From contig NZ_CP015992.1 in assembly GCF_001708505.1 (NCBI RefSeq), positions 5,394,001 through 5,458,000 of the forward strand: DNA of 64,000 bases, given 5' to 3'. The stretch comes from Pseudomonas sp. TCU-HL1 (lineage in GTDB: Bacteria > Pseudomonadota > Gammaproteobacteria > Pseudomonadales > Pseudomonadaceae). Positions 7,364 through 16,138 of this stretch are shown in pieces. The notes under the pieces are model-generated. The model saw only the letters and a list, made by a program, of their open reading frames with translations, did no database searches and was not told where the DNA came from. Numbering within the stretch: position 1 is the stretch's first letter; the number at the start of each line of letters is the position of its first letter. The position numbers and the translations under genes are program-made.

Positions 7364-10300
7364 CTACTCGTTGGTCACCCGCAGCAGGCCCCAGACCCCG
7401 CCGACGTTGCCGAAGGCGGCGTAGTCCCGGTACAGGTAGTCGCCCGGTACTGCATTGGCGCCCCCGGCGCTGGGAATTGACAGGCTGAAGTGCGCCGCCG
7501 GCAACACGCTCTCCTGAGCGCCGATGTAGAGCGCCGCCGGGTTGATGCCGAAGCGCAACGAGCCGATACCCGCGTCCTTCTGCGGATAGCCCCACTGGTC
7601 GATCTTCTCCGAGAGGTAAGGGTTGAACGCCCACACATGGCCATCGAGCTGGAAGGTCATGCCACGGCTGCCGCCCGAAGGCATGGTCACGTGGGTACGG
7701 AACGGCTGGCCGGGCTTGACCTTCATGATCGGGGTCATCGGATCGCCGCCCACCAGTTCGTTGCTGTAGGCCATGTGCGCGTTGGGCACGTCACCCCAGC
7801 CCTGGCCCTGGGCGTGGCCGAAGGGCGCATCCGGCGCCTTGGCGAAGCGGTACCACAGCGGCTCGCTCCTGTAGTTCACGGCCATGCCGGAGTTGTCCTT
7901 CGGATCGGCCGGGATGCCGAAGCCTTCGGACGCCATGTTTTCCACCGGCCGGCCATTGGCCCAGCGCATGTTCAGCGACTTGTGCAGCACCAGCGAGAAG
8001 TCGCGGTACGGCGTGCCGGACAGCGGAGTCACGGTGGCGGCGGCACGCATGCCGGCGTCCTCGACCCAGGTGGCGCCTTGCGGGGCGATGCTCATGGCGC
8101 CGGACAGGCCTTTCTGGCCCTGCTTGATCGGGTCGGCTGCCAGCAGGTTGAAGCCGCCGAACTCCACGGGTGTCGCGGTGATGTTGTCGACGCTGCGGCC
8201 AAGCTGGGTCACCGGCTTGCCCTCACGCTCCAGGTGGCCGACGTAGAACTTGTAGCTTTTCGACGGCCAGGCGCCGCCCGCAGCGCCACGCGGCTCGACG
8301 GTCTGCACCGGGTTGATGCCGACGTTGAAGCCATCCGCCCTGGTGATGTCGTAGGCCAGCAACTGGGTGTGCAGGCCTACGTGGCTGGAGGGCCGCATCA
8401 TGTTGTTGTTGAAGGTGGTGGAGCCCTGCGCGCTGTTGCGGTCGCGTTTCACCAGGCCCTGCACCACCGCGTAGGTGGGCAGGTCGGGCATGACCAGCGG
8501 CAGGCGGTTTTCCAGGGTGATGTTCACGCAGTCGCCCGCGGCGGCGCGCAGCACCAGGGGTTCCACCGGCACGCCCGGCTTCAGCTTGCCGGTCAGCGGG
8601 TCCAGGTCGGCCTTGCGCACATAGAGGATGGCGGTCGGGTCATGCAGCGGGCCGCTCTGGCCGCCGATGGTGAACACTTCGCCGTCTTCCTCGTCTATCA
8701 CCGTGGCCTGCGGAATGGTCACCGGCCGCGAGTTGAAAACCAGGGTGCCACCCTGCGGGTTCAGCGGGCCGCCGGCATGCATCCCCACCCCGGCCGGATC
8801 GCCGATGGCCAGGCCCAGCGGGTTGCTGAAGACATCGTTGGCCAGGACCGCGACCACCTCGTAGTTGCGCTGCACCGTGGTACGGGTGCCGATGCCGTTC
8901 GGGTTCGGGCTGTAGCGCGGGCACACACCGTCGAACTGGGTGGTGTTGCGCGAAGACACCGGCCGCGGGTTGTTGGGCAGGGCGTACAGGTCGGTGCGCG
9001 GCTGGGTGTAGTTGCGCATCACGCCCCAGATACCGTTCCAGTAACCCTCGATGGACGCATCCATGTTGTACAGGTAGTCGGCGGCTTCATAGGTGATGTT
9101 GCCGGACATCATGGTCACCGGGGCGACAAAGCCGAACTGTTCGGAGATGCCGACCATCTGCGAGGCCTTCCACCCGGAGTTGCCGCTATTGCCGAAGCCG
9201 GTCCCCCCGTGCAGCCACTTCACGCCGTGGATGGTGACGTTGTGTTCCTCTTCATGGCCGCCGGCATGCATGCGCAAGCGCACATTGTCGCCGGAGTAAG
9301 CCCGCAACAGCGGCGTGAAGGGGTCGCCGGGCAGGTCGCCGGCCACGTTGATGTGCGGCGGGAAGGTAGTGCTGGCGCCGGTGGGCCCGGTGGCCGAGGT
9401 GATGGCGCGCGGTGCCAGGTTCAGGGCCGGGATGGCGCGGTCGGTACGACTCTGCAGGGCATAGGCGAGGTCGCCCGCCAGGCCGTCGGCCTGCATGCCC
9501 GGCTTGCCGTCCGGCGCGGCCTTGTTGGGGTCGAAGATACGCAAGCCCACCGGCTCGTTGCGGTAGTTCACGACGAACATGCCGGGGTCATCCACCGAGA
9601 TGGCCTGCGGGCAGGGCCGGCTGGGGCAGCCAAGGACCTGGCCACCGGCAGCCTCGCGCACCGACTCGAAGAGGTTCGAGCCGGACTGGCGCACGGGCGG
9701 GTTGATGGCGTAGCGGAAGCTGTCCATGGAGGTCGGATAGGCACCGGCATCCGGGATGCCGTCAGGGCCGGCACCGACATAGACGCCCGCCTCGTAGGCA
9801 TGCTGGAAGTCGCTGTACTCCAGGAAGAACTCACGGAAGCTGTCGTTCTTGCCGTCGCCATCCAGGTCGCCGGTGGCGATCACCGCTTGCCAGGAGGTCG
9901 GGCCGCCGTCCTGCCGTACACCACTGGCGAGCGGCTGGCCGGTTTCGGCGTGGTACCAGCTGGAGCCGGCCGGCTCGGTGAGCACGGTGGCATAGAGGCC
10001 GAGCTGCTGGTGGGTCGACGGGCCGAAGTGGTCGTGGGTGAAAATGTTCCCCAGGCCACGGTCGACGTTGTAGGTGTTGATCAGCGGATCGGCGAACCAG
10101 CGCTGCAGCGTGGTGCGGGCGCCCAGCCAGTCGGTGCGGCCGAACTGGCCAAAGTACGGGTGCTGCTTGGCCACCGGGCACGCCTCGGAGCCGTCGCGGG
10201 CATCACCCTCGGTGCAGCGGTTGTACTCGCGAATGGCATGGATGCGCTCCACCACGCTGGCAGGCGACAGGGTGCCGTCCTCGTAGTTCCAGCCGTTGGC

Positions 10301-13168
10301 CGAGCCGTCGGAGGCGGTCAGGTCCCACTTCGGCAGGTGGATGTGCTGGCCGATGATGTCGGTCGGCGTGCGCACCTGGTAGTCATCCAGCTCGTACACC
10401 GCCGGGATCAGGTTGGTGTGCTGGTACAGGGTGCAGTCGAAGGTGTTCATCCGCATCACCAGCGGCTCCGGCGGCTGCTGCTTGTTGATCACCGGCCAGG
10501 CGTCTTCCCAGAGGGCGAGGATGCGGGTCTGCGGGAAGTGGTAGCCGACCTTGTTGAACACCGCGTCGAACTGGATGTTGGCGCCTTTGTAGACACGCGG
10601 GCGGTCGGCGGTAAAGGCCGAGCTGCCAGTGAAGGACATGCCGTTGAGGGTGTCGCCGCTGTTGTAGCGCCCCACGGCGGAGGCCTGGGTCAGGCGCTTG
10701 CCGGTGTCGTCCATGCACGGCTCGTAGTACGGCGCGCCGCCCACCGGCAAGGCGCCGTTGGTGCGGAAGTCCTTGGCCTGCACGGTGCCGCCGGGCAGCA
10801 CGGCGAAGCTCGGATGGCTGGCTTTGGCGTGGTAGGCCATGGCCGATTGTTCGACATCGGTGCCCTCTTCAGGCAGGAACACCGCCTTGGCGCGACGGAC
10901 CGCCTTGGACAGGTCAAGTGCGCTGGTGACCACGTCGGCCTTACCACCGGCGGACACACCGTCGAGGGTGTGGCGCGGCAGGCCACCATCCCAGCCACCG
11001 GCCTGGGCCGGGTCGATGTTCGCCCACAGGGCCTTGCCGGAATCACGCAGGGCCTGGGCCTTGGCCGTGTCGAGCATGTCCAGCGGCGGCGTGCTGGGGC
11101 GTTGGCCAACGGTGTTCTCGATACCGCCGATCCAGAACGGGAAGCCGGGGTTCTTCAGGGTGCCGTCGGCGTTGCGGTTGGCTCCGCTGCGATCCACCAG
11201 GGCCACGGAGCCGACCACACGGCGCGCAGGCTCGTGACTGGAATTATCGCTGCCTTCCTCCGGCGCGCTGCCGTCATGGGCGGCGACCAGTTCTTCGCCG
11301 TACTTGGGCACCACGGCGACCTTGCCCGGCATGGGTGGCATGGCCTTGCCCGGCAGCGGGATGATGGCGGGAATCGGCGTACCGGCGACTATCTCGCCAT
11401 CCGGCAGAGCGCGGGCTCCCGCGGCCGGCAGGCCGCTGCGCAGTTCGAAGGGTTGGTTGTGGAAGCCGCTCTCGCCTTCCCCGGACACGGCCAGGCGCGT
11501 ACCTTCCTCGAACACGTCGTGGATGCGCCACATGGCCCACATGCCTTGGGCGAAGTGCGGGTAGAAGTGGCAGTGGTAGACAGCGTCACCCGCGGTGCGG
11601 TTGCGGTTGCCGGATCCACCGTTGGCGATTTCGTAGGTGTAGCCCGAACCCGGCCCGATGCCCTGGGCATCCATGTAGTCGGAGTTGTCGTCGTTGGGGT
11701 TGAACAGCCACTGGTGGCCGTGCAGGTGGAACACGTGCTGCTCGTAGCCGTTGTGCGTATTGCGGATGCGCACCGCATCGCCGATGTAGCTGTGGGCGAC
11801 GTTAGACGGCTCGGCCGGGAACAGGGCCATGGTGGCCTTGACCCCGGTGGTGCCTTCCGGCGGTACCTGGCCGGGAAGGATGTTCTCCAGGCCGACGTTG
11901 GCCGGCACATCCACCTGCATGGCGCTGTCGCCCACGGTATGGGCACTGAGGAAGAACTCCTCGTAGGCGCAGGACAGGCAATCGTGCATGGGGCCGACGC
12001 CCAGGCGGTTGGCGACCACTTCAGCGCCGATACCACCGGCGCCGTAGTTGATCATGAAGGCGTCGCGGGTCGGTTCCAGCATGTGGCCGAACACCGGGTC
12101 GCTCCAGTAACCGGGGAATGCCTGGGCCACGGCGTTCTCGTCATGGAACACCGAGGAGAAATCGCGGAAAGGCTCCAGGCGGTTGGGCAATGCCGGGTTG
12201 CGCTTGCCGTAGCTTTCCAGCGGGTAGGTGTTCTGCGGGAAGGTGCCGTCGGCGTTGGGGCCCATGACCACGGCGTCGGTATCGCTGGAGATAATCTCGC
12301 CGTTGTCCATCATCGCGATGACCGGCAACCCGGCCTTGCCCTCCTCGTTCCAGGGAGCGACCTGCGGGTAGCGCGCTTCGTAGTCGATGATCGGCTGCCC
12401 GGCCGGGGTACGGCCAGTGGTGGCCAGGCGCATTTCTTCCTCGGTGACCACGTTGCGGTAAGTGCGCGCGCCCTTGGGCAGCACCACCACCTGGGCGAAG
12501 AGGCCGTTGGCCGTGTTGCCGCCGGTGCCCTCGCCGCCAAAGGTGGCACCGTAGCTGGTGGCGGCAAAGGCGCCCTCACGCTCGGCGTACAGGGTGTAGG
12601 TGCGGCTGCCGCCGGGCGGGACCAGGGTGTTCTGGTTGCGGCCAGCGTTGGTGGCGATGTCGCCGATGTCGTTCACCGCCTGCATGCCGTTGACCTGGAA
12701 GCCCACGTGACGATCCGCCACCTGCTCGTCCTTCTTGAACAGCGGGTCGTCCGGATTGTTCGGGTTGGCCTGGTGGGCCAGCAGGTTTTGCAGGTTGATG
12801 GTCAGGCAGTCGCCAGCGGCAACCCGCAGCACCAGCGGCCGCGGGCGCTTGTCCGGGCGCAGCGCCACTTCGCCGGGCACCGCCGCGCCCCCCTGGGTGA
12901 GCGGCACCTCATTGGCGTCCACCACATCGCGGCGCAAGGCGAACATCATGCCGTTGATGTTCTGCGCACCCAGGCGGTTGAACATCAGCGGCTGGTCCAG
13001 GGCCACGACATTGGCCACCAGATTCCGCTCGCAGCGGACGGCGGCCTGCGCGTCCTCGGTGGAAAAGAGCACGCCCAGCATCAGGAGGGCGCCACCCAGG
13101 TAGAGGGATGCCCCCTGAGTACCCAGGTGTTTTGGGGTTGCACTGCTCGAAGGATTAGTCCGTTTCAT
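7364..13168 (-). CDS. mnxG: MnxG-like giant multicopper oxidase (Mn(II) oxidase)
   Basis: A very large exported multicopper oxidase, about 1934 aa from the chosen start. Copper motifs include HVFHLHGHQW (about 478-487), YHCHFYPHFAQGMW (about 530-544, type 1/3 His-Cys-His), a second set HDHFGPSTHQQLGLY (about 1043) and HAGGHEEEHNVTIHG (about 1300). The last two cupredoxin-like units keep the fold signature but have lost the copper His/Cys. Size and motifs match MnxG of Pseudomonas putida GB-1 (family knowledge from memory), which oxidises Mn(II) to Mn(III/IV) at the cell surface. The start at 13168 (MKRTNPSSS, signal-like segment ending DAQAA) has GAGGTCAG upstream. An apparent start 84 nt further up is excluded because it lies upstream of the sigma54 promoter at 13224-13239. 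Confidence 0.85.
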   Translation of the reverse strand: MKRTNPSSSATPKHLGTQGASLYLGGALLMLGVLFSTEDAQAAVRCERNLVANVVALDQPLMFNRLGAQNINGMMFALRRDVVDANEVPLTQGGAAVPGEVALRPDKRPRPLVLRVAAGDCLTINLQNLLAHQANPNNPDDPLFKKDEQVADRHVGFQVNGMQAVNDIGDIATNAGRNQNTLVPPGGSRTYTLYAEREGAFAATSYGATFGGEGTGGNTANGLFAQVVVLPKGARTYRNVVTEEEMRLATTGRTPAGQPIIDYEARYPQVAPWNEEGKAGLPVIAMMDNGEIISSDTDAVVMGPNADGTFPQNTYPLESYGKRNPALPNRLEPFRDFSSVFHDENAVAQAFPGYWSDPVFGHMLEPTRDAFMINYGAGGIGAEVVANRLGVGPMHDCLSCAYEEFFLSAHTVGDSAMQVDVPANVGLENILPGQVPPEGTTGVKATMALFPAEPSNVAHSYIGDAVRIRNTHNGYEQHVFHLHGHQWLFNPNDDNSDYMDAQGIGPGSGYTYEIANGGSGNRNRTAGDAVYHCHFYPHFAQGMWAMWRIHDVFEEGTRLAVSGEGESGFHNQPFELRSGLPAAGARALPDGEIVAGTPIPAIIPLPGKAMPPMPGKVAVVPKYGEELVAAHDGSAPEEGSDNSSHEPARRVVGSVALVDRSGANRNADGTLKNPGFPFWIGGIENTVGQRPSTPPLDMLDTAKAQALRDSGKALWANIDPAQAGGWDGGLPRHTLDGVSAGGKADVVTSALDLSKAVRRAKAVFLPEEGTDVEQSAMAYHAKASHPSFAVLPGGTVQAKDFRTNGALPVGGAPYYEPCMDDTGKRLTQASAVGRYNSGDTLNGMSFTGSSAFTADRPRVYKGANIQFDAVFNKVGYHFPQTRILALWEDAWPVINKQQPPEPLVMRMNTFDCTLYQHTNLIPAVYELDDYQVRTPTDIIGQHIHLPKWDLTASDGSANGWNYEDGTLSPASVVERIHAIREYNRCTEGDARDGSEACPVAKQHPYFGQFGRTDWLGARTTLQRWFADPLINTYNVDRGLGNIFTHDHFGPSTHQQLGLYATVLTEPAGSSWYHAETGQPLASGVRQDGGPTSWQAVIATGDLDGDGKNDSFREFFLEYSDFQHAYEAGVYVGAGPDGIPDAGAYPTSMDSFRYAINPPVRQSGSNLFESVREAAGGQVLGCPSRPCPQAISVDDPGMFVVNYRNEPVGLRIFDPNKAAPDGKPGMQADGLAGDLAYALQSRTDRAIPALNLAPRAITSATGPTGASTTFPPHINVAGDLPGDPFTPLLRAYSGDNVRLRMHAGGHEEEHNVTIHGVKWLHGGTGFGNSGNSGWKASQMVGISEQFGFVAPVTMMSGNITYEAADYLYNMDASIEGYWNGIWGVMRNYTQPRTDLYALPNNPRPVSSRNTTQFDGVCPRYSPNPNGIGTRTTVQRNYEVVAVLANDVFSNPLGLAIGDPAGVGMHAGGPLNPQGGTLVFNSRPVTIPQATVIDEEDGEVFTIGGQSGPLHDPTAILYVRKADLDPLTGKLKPGVPVEPLVLRAAAGDCVNITLENRLPLVMPDLPTYAVVQGLVKRDRNSAQGSTTFNNNMMRPSSHVGLHTQLLAYDITRADGFNVGINPVQTVEPRGAAGGAWPSKSYKFYVGHLEREGKPVTQLGRSVDNITATPVEFGGFNLLAADPIKQGQKGLSGAMSIAPQGATWVEDAGMRAAATVTPLSGTPYRDFSLVLHKSLNMRWANGRPVENMASEGFGIPADPKDNSGMAVNYRSEPLWYRFAKAPDAPFGHAQGQGWGDVPNAHMAYSNELVGGDPMTPIMKVKPGQPFRTHVTMPSGGSRGMTFQLDGHVWAFNPYLSEKIDQWGYPQKDAGIGSLRFGINPAALYIGAQESVLPAAHFSLSIPSAGGANAVPGDYLYRDYAAFGNVGGVWGLLRVTNE

Positions 13169-13223
13169 CTTGGCTGACCTCGGTATCAGGTGCGCGGATG
13201 CCAATAGAGGGCAGGACTGTCTG

Positions 13224-13239
13224 AGCAATGCCTGTGCCA
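13224..13239 (-). promoter_or_regulatory. sigma54 promoter of mnxG
   Basis: Minus-strand TGGCACAGGCATTGCT is a full match to TGGCAC-N5-TTGCW with GG-N10-GC spacing. It sits 55 nt upstream of the mnxG ATG and decides that start. Confidence 0.88.
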
Positions 13240-13297
13240 TCACTGAAAGCAAATTAAATTCAGTAAGTTAGAAAGTAAGCGGAGAGAATAGCCAGCA

Positions 13298-13340
13298 TTT
13301 TCCCCACCCGATTCCCACCCAATTCCCCGGTTTCTGGGGG
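13298..13340. promoter_or_regulatory. Putative activator site upstream of mnxG
   Basis: TTTTCCCCACCC (from 13298) is followed by CCCC-GGTTTCT-GGGGG (13325-13340), about 86 nt upstream of the sigma54 promoter. It shares the TTTTCCCCACCC block with the propeller-operon site and the TTCCCC-GGTTT-TGGGGG core with the gspE site. Confidence 0.6.
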
Positions 13341-13370
13341 TGGAAAAAGATGGGGAACGTTGAGCCCTGT

Positions 13371-13690
13371 GGGAGCGATTTCAATCGCGAGTAAAGATCC
13401 ACGTTCGTAGAACGTGGACTTGAGGTAGCCCCCTGGAAGGGGGCGAGTCCGTACCTTGCACAAGGTCGATCTCTTTAGCTCGGTCTGGACCGTAGGGTGC
13501 GCTGTGCGCACCGATTCCAGGATCCGCCTCGGCACCCTGTCAAAACGCCGGTGCGCACGGCGCACCCTACCCCATCGGCCTCATCCTGCTAGCCCGAGCA
13601 TTCGTATCGTCACAGGCAGATCCGATGACTCAGGACGTGGTTTCCCACGTTCAAATGAATTGGCTCCCACAGGATGGGGCCATAGCACCT
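13371..13690. repeat. Composite palindromic repeat, copy A
   Basis: About 320 bp carrying, in order: GGGAGCGATTTCAATCGCGA, the hairpin ATCCACGTTCGTAGAACGTG, a GTAGGGTGCGC / GCGCACCCTAC inverted pair (13492-13570), and GACGTGGTTTCCCACGTTCA followed by AATGAATT. Copy B at 16137-16490 has the same parts in the same order with diverged linkers. No gene is supported here. Confidence 0.75.
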
Positions 13691-13709
13691 TCATTCGCGA
13701 AGAAATCGC

Positions 13710-13742
13710 CCCCGCATCTGGGGAATTTCCCCACTAGCGGGG
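13710..13742. promoter_or_regulatory. Tandem CCCC-N6-GGGG pair at the 3' end of the transglycosylase gene
   Basis: CCCC-GCATCT-GGGG (13710-13723) and CCCC-ACTAGC-GGGG (13729-13742) lie 19 bp apart, centre to centre, and overlap the stop codon of the transglycosylase gene. They could be distal activator sites for the mnxG or transglycosylase/gspG promoters, or a stem-loop ending the transcript. Confidence 0.35.
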
Positions 13743-14354
13743 TCGTTTTGCGTCGGCCTGGAGGCGCTGGTAATGACCCAGCACGCTGGGTACATAGCGC
13801 TGGGTTTCCGGGTAGGGGGGAATGGCGCGGTCGTAGGCGAGCACAGCTCCGGGACCCGCGTTGTAGGCGGCCAGGGCCAGGGAAACATCGTTGCCGAACA
13901 TCTTCATCATGCGCTTGAGGTAGCGCGCGCCAGCCCGGACATTCGCGGTCGGGTCAAATACGTCCTGCAGGCCCAGGTCCCGCGCGGTATCAGGCATCAG
14001 CTGCATCAGGCCGGCAGCGCCCTTGGGCGAAACCGCCGTGTGGTCATAGTTGGATTCGGTCTTGATCACCGCATGCAGCAGCTCCGCGGGAAGGTCGTAA
14101 TCAAAGGCCGCCTGGGCCACGATCAGCGAATAGCGCGGCGCCTTGAGCAGCCCCTTGCGTACCGGCTTGACCAGGCGTGGCGCCTTGGCCTGCACGGGTC
14201 TCTCGCGGGCCACGCGAACCAGTTTGCGGTCGGTTCGGTGGATGTTGGTCAGGGTGATGGTGCCGTTGGCAGAGACCACCTGGTAGATATCGGCCTCGGC
14301 GCAGAACGCGCTGGCTGCAAGGATGCCGGACAGCACCAGGACGGGCATTTTCAT
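13734..14354 (-). CDS. Exported soluble lytic transglycosylase (SLT/goose-lysozyme type)
   Basis: A 206-aa exported murein lytic transglycosylase. It has a signal peptide (ends near ASAFCAEA), a DUF4124-like N-terminal strand region (YQVVSANGTITLTNI), then the SLT catalytic domain with the catalytic Glu in IKTESNYD, and the motifs GLMQLMP and AYNAGP. Such enzymes cleave peptidoglycan glycan strands and often open gaps for envelope-spanning machines. It is divergent from gspG/gspF. Its ATG has GGGGAG upstream and a sigma54-type promoter at 14411-14426. Inference: it makes room in the wall for the secretion apparatus or its cargo. Two G/C-rich inverted repeats overlap its stop codon. Confidence 0.88.
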   Translation of the reverse strand: MKMPVLVLSGILAASAFCAEADIYQVVSANGTITLTNIHRTDRKLVRVARERPVQAKAPRLVKPVRKGLLKAPRYSLIVAQAAFDYDLPAELLHAVIKTESNYDHTAVSPKGAAGLMQLMPDTARDLGLQDVFDPTANVRAGARYLKRMMKMFGNDVSLALAAYNAGPGAVLAYDRAIPPYPETQRYVPSVLGHYQRLQADAKRPR

Positions 14355-14410
14355 GGTGTTTCTCCCCTGTCAGGGCCAACGCCCGTGGAGTGGCTGGGTG
14401 CTGTACCGTC

Positions 14411-14426
14411 AGCAAAGCACGTGCCG
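14411..14426 (-). promoter_or_regulatory. sigma54 promoter of the transglycosylase gene
   Basis: Minus-strand CGGCACGTGCTTTGCT matches the consensus except for the first base and has exact GG-N10-GC spacing, 56 nt upstream of the ATG at 14354. Confidence 0.7.
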
Positions 14427-14469
14427 GATAATTTCAGCGGTGACGTGTCGCCCCCTTCGCCCGCTCGTC

Positions 14470-14485
14470 GTGCACAGCTCTTGCA
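14470..14485 (+). promoter_or_regulatory. sigma54-like promoter of gspG-gspF (weak)
   Basis: GTGCACAGCTCTTGCA has a perfect -12 element (TTGCA) and correct spacing, but TG in place of GG in the -24 element. It lies 34 nt upstream of the gspG ATG and is back to back with the transglycosylase promoter. Confidence 0.4.
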
Positions 14486-14519
14486 TAGCCGCTTCCACTG
14501 ACTCGCCGTGGAGGTTCCC

Positions 14520-14942
14520 ATGAAGATGCATCGTCGCCCCGAACGAGGATTCACCCTCCTCGAACTCCTGGTCGTGCTGGTGGTGCTTGGCCTTCTGGCC
14601 GGCATTGTGGCGCCCAAGTACTTCAATCAGTTGGGCCGTTCCGAGACCAAGGTGGCCCGTGCGCAGATCGAGGGGCTGGTGAAGGCGCTGGATATCTATC
14701 GCCTGGAAGTGGGCCGCTACCCCAGCACCGAGCAAGGCCTGACGGCGCTGGTAAGCGCGCCGTCCGACGAGCCGCGCTGGGCCGGTCCCTACTTGCAGAA
14801 AGAAGTCCCGCAGGACCCCTGGGGGCGCGCCTACGTGTACCGCGCCCCAGGTGAGAATGGCGATTTCGACCTGCTTACCCTGGGCAAGGATGGCCAGCCC
14901 GGTGGCGACGGCGACAACGCCGAAGTCACCAGTTGGCAGTGA
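14520..14942 (+). CDS. gspG: Major pseudopilin GspG (mnx-linked set)
   Basis: A 140-aa T2SS major pseudopilin. The prepilin cleavage site is RG|FTLLELLVVLVVLG with Glu at +5, followed by the GspG signature (YRLEVGRYPSTEQGL, then the calcium-site-like GDFDLLTLGKDGQPGGDGD at the C-terminus). The ATG at 14520 is preceded by GGAGG at 5 nt; an in-frame GTG 12 nt upstream lacks a ribosome site. The gspF gene follows within 6 nt. It is diverged from the gspG at 54.1 kb. Together with gspE at the left edge it suggests a specialised, partial T2SS. Confidence 0.92.
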   Translation: MKMHRRPERGFTLLELLVVLVVLGLLAGIVAPKYFNQLGRSETKVARAQIEGLVKALDIYRLEVGRYPSTEQGLTALVSAPSDEPRWAGPYLQKEVPQDPWGRAYVYRAPGENGDFDLLTLGKDGQPGGDGDNAEVTSWQ

Positions 14943-14947
14943 CCGCC

Positions 14948-16138
14948 ATGCGCTTCCAGGTCAAAGCGGTACGTGCCCAGGCCGGGGTGGTGGCACTGGT
15001 GGTGGAGGCCGCGAACCAGGACGACGCCCGACGCCAGGCCGAGGCGCAGGGATTGCGTGTGCTGGCCCTGCAGGCCGAGCGCGGCTGGTCGCTGCAGAAC
15101 TGGCGGCGGCGCGAGGGGTTCCCGCTGCTGCTGTTCAGCCAGGAGCTGACGACCTTGCTGAACGCCGGCCTGGCGTTGATCGACGCCCTGGAAAGCCTGG
15201 CCGAGAAGGAAGCCGACCCGCAGGCACGCAAGGTGCTGGATGGCCTGGTGCGCCTGCTTTACGAGGGCAAGTCGTTGTCCCAGGCATTGGCGCAGTTCCC
15301 GGCCGTGTTCCCCGCACTCTATGTGGCGCTGGTGCAGTCCAGCGAAAGGACCGGGGCGGTGGGCGATGCCCTGGGCCGCTACGTGGCCTATCGCATGCGA
15401 ATGGACGAGGTACGGCAGAAGATCATCAGCGCATCGGTCTATCCGGTGCTGCTGTTCATGGTGGGCTGCGGGGTGCTGCTGTTTCTGGTGGGCTACGTGG
15501 TGCCGCGCTTCAGCCTGGTGTTCGAGGGGCTGGGCTCGAACCTGCCCTGGCTGTCGCAGGTGCTGCTGCACAGCGGGCTGTTCCTCCACTCGCATCAGGC
15601 GGAGGTTTTCGGCGGCGCCGCATTGGCCCTGCTGGCCACCGTGGCGCTGCTTCGCCAGGAAGGCGTGAGACGCTCCCTGGGACGCCAGCTGGAACGGCTA
15701 CCGACAATCCGCGAACGCATCCAGGTCTATGAGCTGGCACGGTTCTATCGCTCGCTGGGCATCCTGCTGCAGGGTGGCATTCCCATCCTCACCGCCATCG
15801 CCATGGTCCGCGGCCTGCTCGGCGCCGCCTCGCGACCTCGCCTGGACCAGGCCGCCGCCCGCATCCGCGAAGGCCTGGCACTGTCTCGCGCGCTGGAAGA
15901 ACAGGGGCTGGCGACGCCGGTGTCGCTGCGCATGCTTCGGGCGGGCGAACAGTCCGGCAACCTGGGCGCGATGATGGAGCGCACGGCCGACTTCCATGAC
16001 GAGGAAACCAGCCGCTGGATCGAATGGTTCGTGCGCCTGTTCGAGCCGCTGCTGATGACCTTCATCGGGCTGATCATCGGGGTGATCGTGATCCTGATGT
16101 ACATCCCGATCTTCGAGCTGGCGTCCAGCATCCAGTAG
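14948..16138 (+). CDS. gspF: T2SS inner-membrane platform protein GspF (mnx-linked set)
   Basis: A 396-aa protein with two T2SSF domains (about 65-190 and 265-390) and three membrane segments (about 168-190, 216-240 and the C-terminal LLMTFIGLIIGVIVILMYIP). GspF forms the inner-membrane platform acted on by GspE. Typical signatures are LLLFSQELTTLLNAGL near residue 60 and LGILLQGGIPI near 270. The ATG at 14948 is 5 nt after gspG. A GTG at 14939 overlapping the gspG stop is an alternative; neither has a strong ribosome site. Confidence 0.92.
   Translation: MRFQVKAVRAQAGVVALVVEAANQDDARRQAEAQGLRVLALQAERGWSLQNWRRREGFPLLLFSQELTTLLNAGLALIDALESLAEKEADPQARKVLDGLVRLLYEGKSLSQALAQFPAVFPALYVALVQSSERTGAVGDALGRYVAYRMRMDEVRQKIISASVYPVLLFMVGCGVLLFLVGYVVPRFSLVFEGLGSNLPWLSQVLLHSGLFLHSHQAEVFGGAALALLATVALLRQEGVRRSLGRQLERLPTIRERIQVYELARFYRSLGILLQGGIPILTAIAMVRGLLGAASRPRLDQAAARIREGLALSRALEEQGLATPVSLRMLRAGEQSGNLGAMMERTADFHDEETSRWIEWFVRLFEPLLMTFIGLIIGVIVILMYIPIFELASSIQ

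Noticed and set aside
7490..13177. A 1895-codon open frame antisense to mnxG, and a 781-codon one antisense to 709-3054
   Set aside because: Long antisense frames are expected at high GC with strong third-position bias. Their translations are low-complexity Gly/Ala/His/Val-rich with no domain, while the opposite strand encodes clear proteins.
13260..13565. A 101-codon minus-strand frame upstream of mnxG, and a similar one at 16147-16416
   Set aside because: Both share KSTFYERG only because they lie in copies of the composite palindromic repeat; neither has a ribosome site, and the first covers the mnxG promoter.
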